A stretch of 62,802 bases of DNA from Bacillus sp. J33 (GTDB taxonomy: Bacteria > Bacillota > Bacilli > Bacillales > Cytobacillaceae), in NCBI RefSeq assembly GCF_000518885.1, contig NZ_JAEL01000019.1, positions 1-62,802 on the forward strand, written 5' to 3'. The position numbers and the translations under genes are program-made. The notes beneath the pieces were generated by a model. It saw nothing but the letters and a program-made list of their open reading frames with translations, made no database searches and was not told the DNA's origin. Shown piece after piece: positions 37,080 through 51,043 of the stretch; position 1 is the stretch's first letter; the number at the start of each line of letters is the position of its first letter.

Positions 37080-37313
37080 CTATACTGCAAAATAAGATAC
37101 TAAAACCGTAAGGATAAAGAATAAAACAGAAAGAACAATCGTAATGCGGTGAAGAACCAAATCAAGACCGCGCGCTTTTTGCTTTCCAAAAAGCTGCTCA
37201 GCTCCCCCGGAAATTGCACCGGAAAGACCTGCGCTTTTACCAGATTGAAGGAGTACAACTACGATAAGTGAAATCGAAACAATCACTAAAAGAGTAATCA
37301 ATAATGTATGCAT
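37080..37313 (-). CDS. secG: Preprotein translocase subunit SecG
   Basis: A 77-residue membrane protein with two helices (about 3-22 and 54-75) joined by the loop [19 protein letters not shown], the family hallmark. Accessory subunit of the SecYEG channel. First gene of the secG-est-rnr-smpB-ssrA cluster; it has its own terminator. Confidence 0.95.
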   Translation of the reverse strand: MHTLLITLLVIVSISLIVVVLLQSGKSAGLSGAISGGAEQLFGKQKARGLDLVLHRITIVLSVLFFILTVLVSYFAV

Positions 37314-37442
37314 GAAGCCACCTCCTGAAAACGTACAATCACATTATTCTTAATTTATCACATTTTGGTAGCATAAACAATAAGATTTTGGCAGGACCTG
37401 TTAGATAGAAGGACTTTTATCATAATAAGGAGAATGTACACT

Positions 37443-38430
37443 ATGAAAGGAATGATGCATGTGATAGTAAAAGAGCGTAAGTCTCCTGATTTTATTCAGA
37501 GAATGGAAGCACTGCTGAGAAGGCTGCCTGCATCTCATTCGAAAAGGGTGCTAATCGAAAATGATTTGGCGAAGATAAAGGCCGGTTTTCGCGGAGAAGA
37601 AGCTGTGGATTACTTTTTAAAACATTTAAATGAGTTCACTATTATTCATGATATTCGGCTTGCTGGCGGAAACGATGACTTCTTTCAAATTGATGCTTTA
37701 CTTCTGTATTCAAACTTCATTCTTATCCTCGAAATTAAAAATATCTCCGGCACCATCTATTTTGACTCTGCCTTTAATCAGCTCATTCAAATCAAACAGG
37801 ACAATGAAAGAGGGTTTTGATCCTCTCATACAAGCCAGAAGGCAGCAAAAAGAGCTAACAAAATGGCTAAATGATTTGAAGATCAGCATGCCTGTTGAGT
37901 ACCTCATTGTGATCAGCAATCCTTCTACCGTCATAAAGACGTCTTCCTATCATAAAAATGCTTTAGATCGTGTGCTGCACGCCGATCAATTGCCAGATAG
38001 GATAGAAAGACTGAAAATGAAATATCCACTAGAGATATTAACGGCTAAAGAGCTAAAGAAACTAGGCAGAAGTCTTGTGAAAAAACATTGTCCAGCTAAT
38101 TATGATGTGTTAAGTTACTATGATATTCAAGCGAAAGAGATTATTACTGGCATTCAATGTCCTTCCTGCAGCAGATTCTCTATGAAAAGAGCACGGGGCA
38201 CCTGGAAATGTGCTGCATGCAGTGCTCCTGATAAAGAAGGACATATAAAAGCTCTTCAGGATTACTTCTTTTTGATTGATTCCTCTATAACGAATCATCA
38301 ATTCCGGAGTTTCACCCGCTTATCTTCCTCAAATATTGCAAAAAAGCTGCTGACAGCGCTGAGTCTTCCCTATTCAGGTGAAAAAAAGAGCAGGACATAC
38401 CATATCCCTTTGAATTTTATTGAAAAATAA
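37443..38430 (+). pseudogene. NERD-domain protein gene, broken by a +1 frameshift
   Basis: The first frame (from ATG 37443, AAGGAG 10 bases upstream; the frame is open from 37434) covers the NERD nuclease-related domain (GEEAVDYFL, FFQIDALLL, LEIKN) and stops at 37818-37820. The rest (IQARRQQKEL... to the C-terminal zinc ribbon CPSC...CAAC) continues in the next frame to 38430. Alignment by eye with the intact paralogue at 56639-57643 puts the shift at about 37803-37815, within GAAAGAGGG; removal of one A or G restores the match NERGFDP/EEKGYSNP. It is either a true mutation or a sequencing error. The intact form would be a PD-(D/E)xK-like protein of unknown role. Confidence 0.8.
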
Positions 38431-38443
38431 AGGTCGACTTAAA

Positions 38444-38548
38444 CTTATCGGCCAAAAATAACAATTTATCGGCCAAATTGGGATGTTTATCGGCCAAAAT
38501 TGCAGTTTTAACGGCCAAACTGACCCATTTATCGGCCAAACTCAAAAA
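38444..38548. repeat. 21-bp phased array 1 (five units)
   Basis: Five copies of TTATCGGCCAAA (one TTAACGGCCAAA) start at 38445, 38466, 38487, 38508 and 38529, exactly 21 bases apart. Each has a 9-base unrelated spacer. It lies between the NERD gene end (14 bases) and the eno terminator. Extended one base to the left, each unit begins with the hexamer TTTATC (or one mismatch) shared with arrays at 48401 and 57724. Confidence 0.9.
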
Positions 38549-38573
38549 ACAGCCGCCCCACCCGGGACGGCTG
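38544..38573 (-). terminator. Terminator of the glycolytic operon (after eno)
   Basis: CAGCCGCCCC/GGGACGGCTG hairpin followed on the minus strand by six T. The 21-bp array begins directly beyond it. Confidence 0.9.
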
Positions 38574-38586
38574 CTCACCAGCAAAA

Positions 38587-40080
<1,494 letters not shown>

Positions 40081-40114
40081 GTTTTCGACAAAATTCGGGT
40101 GGTATTGGTACCAT

Positions 40115-42470
<2,356 letters not shown>

Positions 42471-43655
42471 TTATTTATCGTTTAAAGCCACTACGCCAGG
42501 AAGGGCTTTTCCTTCCATGAATTCAAGAGAAGCGCCGCCGCCTGTTGAGATATGGCTCATGCGCTCAGCAAGATGGAATTTTTCCACTGCAGCTGCAGAA
42601 TCGCCGCCGCCAATGACAGAGTATGTATCGTTTGCTTCTGCTAAAGCCTCAGCCACTGCTCTTGTTCCGCCTGCGAATTTTTTCAATTCGAACACACCCA
42701 TTGGCCCGTTCCAGATCACTAGTTTGGAATTCTGGATGACATCAGCGTAGATTTCACGTGTTTTAGGTCCGATATCAAGTGCTTCCCAGTCAGAAGGAAT
42801 TTCTTCGATTGCTACTGTTTTAATATTGGCTTCTTCAGAAAAATCGTCTGCTACTACGACATCAACTGGCATGTAGAAGTTAACGCCCTTTTCTTTCGCT
42901 TTTTCCATAAACGATTTTGCAAGGTCAATTTTATCTTCTTCTAATAGTGATTTCCCTACTTCATGGCCGTTTGCTTTTACAAAAGTGTAAGCCAATCCGC
43001 CGCCAATGATCAGGTTGTCCACCTTTTCAAGAAGGTTTTCAATCACACCGATCTTATCTTTAACCTTTGCACCGCCGATAATGGCTGTAAATGGACGCTC
43101 AGGATTTGAAAGAGCTTTTCCAAGTACATCAAGTTCTTTTTCCATTAATAGGCCGGATACGGCGGGAAGATGATGTGCAATTCCTTCTGTTGAAGCATGC
43201 GCACGGTGTGCCGCTCCGAATGCATCGTTTACATATACGTCAGCAAGCTCAGCAAATGCCTTTGCAAGTTCAGGATCATTCTTTTCCTCGCCAGGATAGA
43301 AACGCACGTTTTCAAGAAGCAGAACATCTCCCTCACCTAACGTTTCAACCATTGCTTTTACTGAATCTCCATATGCTTCATCAGCTTTCTTTACTTCCTT
43401 GCCAAGAAGTTCGGATAAACGCTTGGCAACTGGTGTTAAACGCAATTCTTCAACAACTGAACCCTTCGGACGGCCCAAATGGCTGGCTAATATCACTTTT
43501 GCACCCTGGTTCATCAAGTATTCAACCGTTGGAAGAGCTGCTTTGATACGAGTTTCATCCGTTACCTGTCCATCATTCATCGGCACGTTGAAGTCAACGC
43601 GGCAGAAAACTCGTTTACCTTTTAACTCTATATCTTTAACACTTTTTTTGTTCAT
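42471..43655 (-). CDS. pgk: Phosphoglycerate kinase
   Basis: ATP-forming step from 1,3-bisphosphoglycerate. 394 residues, normal length. N-terminal substrate site RVDFNVPM and hinge region are present; the nucleotide-binding C-terminal part has [10 protein letters not shown] and [20 protein letters not shown] ahead of the ATG supports the start. It is separated from gapA by about 450 bases that hold two dispersed repeats and a terminator. Confidence 0.98.
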   Translation of the reverse strand: MNKKSVKDIELKGKRVFCRVDFNVPMNDGQVTDETRIKAALPTVEYLMNQGAKVILASHLGRPKGSVVEELRLTPVAKRLSELLGKEVKKADEAYGDSVKAMVETLGEGDVLLLENVRFYPGEEKNDPELAKAFAELADVYVNDAFGAAHRAHASTEGIAHHLPAVSGLLMEKELDVLGKALSNPERPFTAIIGGAKVKDKIGVIENLLEKVDNLIIGGGLAYTFVKANGHEVGKSLLEEDKIDLAKSFMEKAKEKGVNFYMPVDVVVADDFSEEANIKTVAIEEIPSDWEALDIGPKTREIYADVIQNSKLVIWNGPMGVFELKKFAGGTRAVAEALAEANDTYSVIGGGDSAAAVEKFHLAERMSHISTGGGASLEFMEGKALPGVVALNDK

Positions 43656-43675
43656 AGCAAAAGGACCTCCTTATC

Positions 43676-43742
43676 AGAAAAGCGCAGAGCGCCCGCTTAT
43701 CGGCGACAAGCTTAAGCCGATGGCGCTTGGAGCTAGACATCT
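43676..43742. repeat. Dispersed repeat family B, copy 1
   Basis: GC-rich stem-forming element: AAAAGCGCAGAGCGCC, then GGCGACAAGCTTAAGCC, ending GGCGCTTGGAGCTAGAC. The ends and the ACAAGC-TAAG core match the copy in the clpP leader (48849-48963). It lies directly upstream of pgk. Confidence 0.75.
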
Positions 43743-43839
43743 ATAAGCAGAAACAAATCACTTAATAGAACGCTGCACCTTGACCACGCGAACCGCAAAG
43801 CAGTTTTCTAACTAATATTTTTACTTTTTGCTTTAAAAC

Positions 43840-43874
43840 AAAAGGGAGAGGGATTGTTTCCCTGCTCCCCTTTT
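43840..43874 (-). terminator. Partial terminator between gapA and pgk
   Basis: AAAAGGGAG/CTCCCCTTTT stem (one bulge), followed on the minus strand by TTTTGTTTT. It probably lowers expression of the distal genes relative to gapA. Confidence 0.7.
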
Positions 43875-43999
43875 ACCCTTATCCATTATAGACGTTCGCG
43901 ATTTTAATATCCAACAAGATGAGGTATTTTTTTGAGAAAAAATTCATCTTGTTACTACTTCGCAAAACGAATATTTTTCCGGTAAAGATTTATCTATTG

Positions 44000-44100
44000 C
44001 CGCGATTAACGGGCAGTAACCACTGGAGTAAAACGAGGAGGAACTGCCCGGTAAGTTCAACTAAGCATCAAAGGGGATGAACTAATTCCCTTTTGATGGA
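44000..44100. repeat. Dispersed repeat family C, copy 1 (short form)
   Basis: GATTAACGGGCAGTAA ... AACTGCCCGG forms one hairpin, and CATCAAAGGGGA/TTCCCTTTTGATG another. The middle module present in copies 2 and 3 (with AACGTCTGAGTGACCCGCAT) is missing. It lies directly downstream of gapA. Confidence 0.65.
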
Positions 44101-44108
44101 ACTTCCCT

Positions 44109-46186
<2,078 letters not shown>

Positions 46187-46210
46187 CGGATGGCTCCTTC
46201 ATCATATGTG

Positions 46211-46246
46211 GTCATTTTTTGTCCCGCATAGACATATTATGTCCCA
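46211..46246 (-). promoter_or_regulatory. CggR operator
   Basis: Read on the minus strand: TGGGAC-N6-TGTC-N4-CGGGAC-N6-TGAC. This fits the known CggR direct-repeat operator (CGGGAC-N6-TGTC-N4-CGGGAC-N6-TGTC) with two mismatches. It lies downstream of the promoter, so it acts as a roadblock as in B. subtilis. Confidence 0.9.
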
Positions 46247-46253
46247 CTTACCG

Positions 46254-46300
46254 TAAAAAAAATCACCCTTGCTTCAAAATCAATAATAGCAGGAGTGATT
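46254..46300 (-). terminator. Terminator of the glutaredoxin-like gene, overlapping the cggR promoter
   Basis: AATCACCCTTGCT/AGCAGGAGTGATT stem (two imperfect pairs) followed on the minus strand by eight T (46261-46254 side). Confidence 0.8.
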
Positions 46301-46311
46301 GGTGAATTCAA
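46283..46311 (-). promoter_or_regulatory. Sigma-A promoter of the cggR operon
   Basis: TTGAAT (46311-46306) and TATTAT (46288-46283) with 17 bases between. Its -10 box sits in the loop and stem of the upstream gene's terminator hairpin. Confidence 0.8.
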
Positions 46312-46321
46312 CTGAAAAAAC

Positions 46322-46570
46322 TCAGTTTTTTTCTGTAAGCGTTTCACTTATAGTAATTATGTCAATATGCCCAAATTGCACTTCTGCCCCATCTATTTCA
46401 ACAACTGGAATCATTAAACCGTACTTCTCTGTCAGTTCATCGCTCTCATCTATATCTCTCTCAACGAAAGTAAAATTGTATTCTTTCTTTAATTCCATTA
46501 CTGCATCCTTCGCTTTATCGCATAGCGGGCATCTGCTGCGCGTATAAAGCACTAACTCTGGCTGTTTCAA
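46322..46570 (-). CDS. Glutaredoxin-like thioredoxin-fold protein
   Basis: An 82-residue cytoplasmic protein with the redox motif CPLC at residues 15-18, ERDID after the second strand and a cis-Pro in MIPVVEIDG. It matches the DUF836/glutaredoxin 2-like small proteins found beside cggR in Bacillus. It probably reduces disulfides; the target is unknown. Single gene below rpoN with its own terminator. Confidence 0.85.
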   Translation of the reverse strand: MKQPELVLYTRSRCPLCDKAKDAVMELKKEYNFTFVERDIDESDELTEKYGLMIPVVEIDGAEVQFGHIDIITISETLTEKN

Positions 46571-46589
46571 AATGATGATCTCCTTTATC

Positions 46590-46791
46590 CCGCATTATCG
46601 GGCAGTAAAACCCCTACTTCAAAACTTTAAGATAACTACTATAAAATAAGTGGGGGATCAACTGCCCGTAAAAGCCCGATTATCAGAACTCAGGCTAAAT
46701 ACGCCACATCCCTGCGGCAACGTCTGAGTGACCCGCATCGTCCGGGCCTCAACTAATAATCATTGTCCCCCAATGATTAAGTTTCGCTTTA
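46590..46791. repeat. Dispersed repeat family C, copy 2
   Basis: Modules on the plus strand: ATTATCGGGCAGTAAAACC ... ATCAACTGCCCG hairpin; CCCGATTATCAGAACTCAGGC; AACGTCTGAGTGACCCGCAT; a terminal hairpin TAATCATTG/CAATGATTA; and AAGTTTCGCTTTATC. It shares all modules with the copy at 62524-62802 but with a different terminal hairpin sequence. Lies between rpoN and the glutaredoxin-like gene. Confidence 0.85.
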
Positions 46792-48123
46792 TCAATCATA
46801 CCTTTTCCGCTTAGAAGAAGATGGGATGCCAAGCTGGTCCCGGTATTTCGCAATGGTTCTTCTGCTGACAACCATTCCTTCTTTTTCTTTGAGAAGCTTC
46901 ACAAGCTCCTGGTCGGATAATGGCTTTTTCTTATTTTCCCCTTCAATCATTTTACTAATAATCGTCTTTACCTGCTGAGATGAAGTATTTTCATCTGAGG
47001 TTGTTTTTATCGTGCTTGAGAAAAACGATCTCAGCTCATACGTCCCAAATGGGGTTTGCGCATATTTTTCCCGGACGGCACGGCTGACAGTTGATTCATG
47101 AATCTCAAGTTCATCCGATATTTCTTTCATTGTCATTGGCTTTAAGTGTGATGGCCCTTTTATAAAAAAGTCCTGCTGCTTCTCCACAATCTTAAGAGTC
47201 ACATTGGTAAGCGTCTCTTTTCTTTGCTCAATGCTCCTCATGATCCAATGATAATCCTGCTGCTTTTCCTGTAGGAAACGGCTGACACTTCTGTCTCCGG
47301 CAGCCGAAAACCTTTTAAAATAATCTTCATTAAAACTGATTTTCGGAAGAACTTCATCAAAAACGCTGACTGAAAACGAATCCCCATCCCATTTTATAAT
47401 GACATCCGGTGTGATATAGGCTGATTTCTCACTGTGAAACGAAGAAGCCGGCCTCGGGTTCATGGTTTGGACAAGGTCAAAAACCTCCTGGATTTCCTTC
47501 AGTTCCACCCCAAGCTGCTTGGCAATCTCCTTCCACTTCTTTTCCGCGAACAGAATGAAGTATTCATCAATAATAACTTCAGCCAGCTCGTTCCTTTCAG
47601 GCAATCTCTTAAGCTGCAGGGAGAGGCACTCCTGAAGACTTCGCGCTCCTACACCAGCAGGCTCAAGCTGCTGAAGCATCGCCAGCAGCCGCTCTGCTTC
47701 GTCTGCGGATATTCTGAGCTCTGATGCGACTGAGTTTAAATCAGCCCGAAAGTAACCGTTTTCATCAAGGCTTTCAATAAGGCGCTCAATGACTCTTTTT
47801 TCGGTTTTCTTCAGATCCAGGCTAAGCTGTGACTTCAAATATTCATCCAGCAGCATCGTTTTGCAGCCGCCAATTTGCTCAATCCAATTTATTTTATCTT
47901 TTTCAACCTTTGTTCTTGTCTGTTTCACACGGTCATAACGGGGATCCATCGTCTGGACATGACCTGACTCGATTTTTAAAAGGGGATTTTCAAGTGCTTT
48001 GCTTTCGAGGAAAGATGAGAGCTCCTGTGTGCTGTATTGCAAAAGGGCAATCGCCTGCGTCAGCTCCTGTGTCATTGCTAATTTCATTGTCTGCTGCTGC
48101 CATAACCCAGCTTTCAAATTCAT
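46792..48123 (-). CDS. rpoN: RNA polymerase sigma-54 factor
   Basis: Sigma-L/sigma-54 for enhancer-dependent promoters (amino-acid and levan use, acetoin, cold in Bacillus). 443 residues: N-terminal activator-interaction region rich in Gln/Leu (1-50, QQQTMKLAMTQELTQAIALLQYS-like), core-binding domain, helix-turn-helix (MKEISDELEIHESTVSRAV near 335) and the RpoN box RRTIAKYR near 423. No bEBP activator is present in the window. It is called sigL in B. subtilis. Confidence 0.96.
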   Translation of the reverse strand: MNLKAGLWQQQTMKLAMTQELTQAIALLQYSTQELSSFLESKALENPLLKIESGHVQTMDPRYDRVKQTRTKVEKDKINWIEQIGGCKTMLLDEYLKSQLSLDLKKTEKRVIERLIESLDENGYFRADLNSVASELRISADEAERLLAMLQQLEPAGVGARSLQECLSLQLKRLPERNELAEVIIDEYFILFAEKKWKEIAKQLGVELKEIQEVFDLVQTMNPRPASSFHSEKSAYITPDVIIKWDGDSFSVSVFDEVLPKISFNEDYFKRFSAAGDRSVSRFLQEKQQDYHWIMRSIEQRKETLTNVTLKIVEKQQDFFIKGPSHLKPMTMKEISDELEIHESTVSRAVREKYAQTPFGTYELRSFFSSTIKTTSDENTSSQQVKTIISKMIEGENKKKPLSDQELVKLLKEKEGMVVSRRTIAKYRDQLGIPSSSKRKRYD

Positions 48124-48400
48124 CGTACATTCCCCCTGTCCCCATTTTACAATATTCGCGGAAAATGTTGTATGGAAATATCTTGCCAGCCAGCTCCAAA
48201 AAACCTTCTGCTACCTGCTCCGCTCAATCATTCTGAATACTTCACCATATGCATGCAGGAGGGAAAAATATTCTTTATTCGGGATAAAATGTGGATTTTT
48301 AGCAGATTTTTTTGTATTTCTAATGTAATTTGGGAAGGGGACGGCTGGAATGCTGATTTATTTTGCTATTAATCATTTTAGTTCAAGTGGGGAATTTGCA

Positions 48401-48505
48401 TTTATCCCTTTTATAAAAAACTTTATCCCTCTTATAGATTTTTTTATCACTCTTATAAAAAAATTTATTGGCATTATAAAAAGTTTTATCTGCATTAAGC
48501 AAAAT
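48401..48505. repeat. 21-bp phased array 3 (five units)
   Basis: Units start at 48401, 48422, 48443, 48464 and 48485, each opening with TTTATC (one TTTATT), mostly followed by CCTCTTATA-like bases and A-rich ends. Period is exactly 21. It abuts the tRNA-Arg terminator, on its downstream side. Same period, copy number and hexamer as the arrays at 38444 and 57724. Confidence 0.88.
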
Positions 48506-48540
48506 AAAAACTCCCTGTCCATATCAGACAAGGAGTTTTG
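48505..48540 (-). terminator. Terminator of tRNA-Arg
   Basis: AAAACTCCCTGTC/GACAAGGAGTTTT stem (one G-T), followed on the minus strand by TTTTTATTTT. Confidence 0.85.
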
Positions 48541-48544
48541 GCAG

Positions 48545-48616
48545 CGCCCTCGGCAGGAATCGAACCCACATCTTAAGAACCGGAATCTCACGTGCTATCC
48601 GTTGCACCACGAGGGC
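48545..48616 (-). tRNA. tRNA-Arg (anticodon CCG)
   Basis: 72 bases, cloverleaf: acceptor GCCCTCG/CGAGGGC, D arm GTGC...GCAC, anticodon stem TGAGA/TCTTA with loop TTCCGGT, T arm GTGGG-TTCGATT-CCTGC, discriminator G. CCA is not encoded. Reads CGG codons. Single tRNA gene with its own terminator. Confidence 0.95.
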
Positions 48617-48798
48617 AGATATTTAACTGGCTGACTGACTATGCGCTCAGCCGTTACGAGTATTAATTATATGATATGTTTCTCCACTTTGCAAGTATAC
48701 TTTTTGTTTAAAAATTGGAACAATGGGTATCATGGAATGGGATAGGACAGCACAGAAAATTGTGTCGAACGAATCGGCCTGGCTTTCTATGCGATTCG

Positions 48799-48828
48799 TT
48801 TGACCTTAATTGACCATCAGTGTATCAT
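48799..48828 (+). promoter_or_regulatory. clpP promoter with CtsR box
   Basis: TTGACC (48800-48805) and TATCAT (48823-48828) with 17 bases between. TTTGACC-TTA-ATTGACC (48799-48815) is the reverse complement of GGTCAAT-TAA-GGTCAAA, a CtsR tandem heptad operator, overlapping the -35 box. CtsR represses clp genes in Bacillus until heat shock. Confidence 0.8.
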
Positions 48829-48848
48829 GTTATTACATACAGAAGTGA

Positions 48849-48963
48849 AATGCGGAAGCGCCTTGGTCAGCTCCGACAAGCATAAGACGAATCCCGCAGG
48901 AAATCCTGATTTCTGGAGTGATTTGGCTTATGACTCGAGGAGCTAGGCGCTGAAGCCAGACAC
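48849..48963. repeat. Dispersed repeat family B, copy 2 (in the clpP leader)
   Basis: GCGGAAGCGCCTTGGTCAGC, CCGACAAGCATAAG, then GGCTTATGACTCGAGGAGC and TAGGCGCTGAAGCCAGAC. The outer parts pair into a long stem. It lies between the clpP promoter and start codon, so it would be in the 5' untranslated RNA. Confidence 0.8.
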
Positions 48964-49039
48964 AAAATTTTCTTCACTTGGAAGAACATACTTGCCCATC
49001 TTGTATGTTGACCCTTATCTTAAAGGAGGAATTGGAAAA

Positions 49040-49639
49040 ATGAACTTAATCCCTACAGTTATTGAACAAACAAACCGCGGGGAGCGCGCTTATGATATCT
49101 ACTCCCGCCTTTTAAAAGACCGCATTATTATGCTGGGAAGCGCAATTGATGACAATGTGGCGAACTCGATTGTTGCCCAATTGTTATTCCTTGAAGCTGA
49201 AAATCCTGAGAAAGATATTTCCATTTACATAAATAGCCCTGGCGGAAGCATCACAGCTGGTATGGCTATTTATGATACCATGCAGTTCATCAAGCCTAAG
49301 GTACAAACAATCTGCATCGGCATGGCAGCTTCCATGGGTGCTTTCTTGCTTGCTGCTGGAGAAAAAGGCAAACGTTTCGCTCTTCCTAACAGTGAAGTCA
49401 TGATTCACCAGCCGCTTGGCGGTGCGCAAGGTCAGGCAACTGAAATTGAAATTGCTGCAAAGCGCATTCTTTTCCTTCGCGAAAAGCTGAACACGATTCT
49501 TTCAGAGCGCACTGGCCAGCCGCTTGAAGTGATTGCGAAAGATACAGACCGTGACAACTTTATGACAGCTGAAAGAGCGCTTGAATACGGTTTGGTTGAC
49601 CAAATCATTTCCCGCAACTCTTTAGACGAGAAAAAATAA
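49040..49639 (+). CDS. clpP: ATP-dependent Clp protease proteolytic subunit
   Basis: Serine protease that forms the double-heptamer chamber served by ClpC, ClpX and ClpE. 199 residues from ATG 49040, with AAAGGAGGA 10 bases upstream; the frame open from 48992 is not used. Catalytic Ser in [11 protein letters not shown] near 98, His in [13 protein letters not shown] near 123 and Asp in DTDRDNFM near 172. Controlled by CtsR from the promoter at 48799. Confidence 0.98.
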   Translation: MNLIPTVIEQTNRGERAYDIYSRLLKDRIIMLGSAIDDNVANSIVAQLLFLEAENPEKDISIYINSPGGSITAGMAIYDTMQFIKPKVQTICIGMAASMGAFLLAAGEKGKRFALPNSEVMIHQPLGGAQGQATEIEIAAKRILFLREKLNTILSERTGQPLEVIAKDTDRDNFMTAERALEYGLVDQIISRNSLDEKK

Positions 49640-49647
49640 GCAAGAAA

Positions 49648-49680
49648 AAACAACTCGCATCTTCTCGATGCGAGTTGTTT
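49648..49680. terminator. Bidirectional terminator between clpP and crh
   Basis: Perfect 13-bp stem AAACAACTCGCAT/ATGCGAGTTGTTT with a 7-base loop, A-run and T-run on the two sides. Serves both convergent genes. Confidence 0.92.
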
Positions 49681-49937
49681 TAGTTTTCATCCTGGATGTA
49701 TTTTGCCAGTTGTTCAATCGCTTCGTGTTCGTCGTTTCCTTCTGCTCTTAGGGTAATAACAGACCCTGAGCTGACAGCAAGGCTCATGAGTCCCATGATG
49801 CTTTTCGCATTCACTTTTTTTCCGTCCTTTTCCAGGAAGATATCGGAAGAGAACCGATTTGCCTCCTGAACGAATAATGCAGCCGGACGTGCCTGTAAAC
49901 CTGTTTTTAATTTCACTTCAACCTGTCTCTCAGCCAT
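49680..49937 (-). CDS. crh: HPr-like catabolite repression protein Crh
   Basis: An 85-residue HPr homologue. The position of the PTS histidine is Gln (GLQARPAALFV, residue 15), so it cannot carry phosphate for sugar transport. The regulatory Ser46 in AKSIMGLMSLA is kept. HPr kinase phosphorylates it and P-Ser-Crh serves as a CcpA co-repressor. It ends the yvcI-rapZ-yvcK-whiA-crh cluster, as in B. subtilis. Confidence 0.97.
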   Translation of the reverse strand: MAERQVEVKLKTGLQARPAALFVQEANRFSSDIFLEKDGKKVNAKSIMGLMSLAVSSGSVITLRAEGNDEHEAIEQLAKYIQDEN

Positions 49938-49964
49938 GTAAATCTCCTCCCTGCCGATACTCTG

Positions 49965-50915
49965 TTATTGATGGCCAATTTTTTCTCCAGCCCGGAGTTT
50001 ATCAGCTATTTCATCTATTTTTCTTAACCGGTGATTTATCCCCGATTTGCTTATATTTCCGCCTGAAACCATTTCACCAAGCTCTTTAAGCGTGACATCC
50101 TGATAGGCTACCCGCAATTCGGCAATTTCCCTGAGCTTGTCAGGAAGAATCTGCAGCCCGACAGTCTGGTCAATATACCGGATGTTTTCGACCTGCCGCA
50201 AAGCTGCTCCAATCGTTTTGTTTAAGTTCGCTGTTTCACAATTTACCAGACGGTTAACCGAATTTCTCATATCACGGACAATCCTGATATCTTCAAAACG
50301 AAGAAGTGCAGAATGGGCGCCGATAATATTCAGGAATTCAGTAATCTTCTCAGCTTCCTTCAAATAGGTGATATACCCTTTTTTCCGTTCAAGCGTTTTG
50401 CTGTTCAGCCCGAACGTATTCATTAATTCACATAGGGAGTCATTATGCTCCTTGTAAAGGGAAGCAATTTCAAGATGATAGGATGAGGTTTCCGGATTGT
50501 TAACGGATCCCCCGGCAAGGAATGCGCCGCGCAGATAAGAACGCTTACAACATTTCTTTTTAATCAGTTCATTGGAAATATCGTGTGTAAAAACAAAGCC
50601 TTCACTTAGAATTTTCAGGTCATCCAAGATCATGCTGGCCTGCTCATTTAATCTGACAATATAAACATTGTTCTTTTTTAATCTCATTTTCTTTCGAACA
50701 AGCAGCTCGACCTGAACGTGATAGTTCCTCTTTATCAGTGTGTAAATTCTTCTTGCTATTGCCGCATTTTCTGTCTGGATATCCACAATCAATTTCCGGT
50801 TGGAAAAAGAAAGTGATCCATTCATTCGGATAAGCGCAGATAGCTCCGCTTTCCCGCAGCACTCTTTCATTTCCAGGTTCGTCAATTCTTTTTTCGTTTC
50901 CGAAGCGAAAGACAT
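49965..50915 (-). CDS. whiA: WhiA family DNA-binding protein
   Basis: A 316-residue protein with an N-terminal LAGLIDADG-like fold ([24 protein letters not shown]; catalytic residues not expected) and a C-terminal helix-turn-helix ([20 protein letters not shown]). In B. subtilis it influences cell division and chromosome segregation rather than sporulation. The start at 50915 has GGGGGTGA closely upstream; the longer frame to 50936 is not supported. Confidence 0.95.
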   Translation of the reverse strand: MSFASETKKELTNLEMKECCGKAELSALIRMNGSLSFSNRKLIVDIQTENAAIARRIYTLIKRNYHVQVELLVRKKMRLKKNNVYIVRLNEQASMILDDLKILSEGFVFTHDISNELIKKKCCKRSYLRGAFLAGGSVNNPETSSYHLEIASLYKEHNDSLCELMNTFGLNSKTLERKKGYITYLKEAEKITEFLNIIGAHSALLRFEDIRIVRDMRNSVNRLVNCETANLNKTIGAALRQVENIRYIDQTVGLQILPDKLREIAELRVAYQDVTLKELGEMVSGGNISKSGINHRLRKIDEIADKLRAGEKIGHQ

Positions 50916-51043
50916 CCCTTCACCCCCTATCTGCAAAGAACATAAAGCCAGGATAAATCGTCTTTAGAAATCATACTCGACTCCGGGCAACCGTATGCAC
51001 AGTTTTTTATTATCCCGGGCATCTGCCTTTGCACATCTATATA

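Noticed and set aside
37443..38430. Programmed frameshift in the NERD gene
   Set aside because: No slippery heptamer with a downstream pseudoknot was seen at the junction, and the paralogue is encoded in one frame; simple mutation or read error is more likely.
38444..38548. CRISPR array
   Set aside because: Regular spacing could suggest it, but the repeat core is only 12 bases, spacers 9 bases, and no cas gene is in the window.
46590..46791. Family C repeat as a riboswitch for the glutaredoxin-like gene
   Set aside because: The same sequence occurs near gapA and hisD, unrelated genes, and in a position set by insertion, so a dispersed repeat explains it better.
48350..48634. Plus-strand protein with FIPLIK heptads
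   Set aside because: It runs through array 3 and antisense through the tRNA-Arg gene; the periodicity is that of the DNA repeat.
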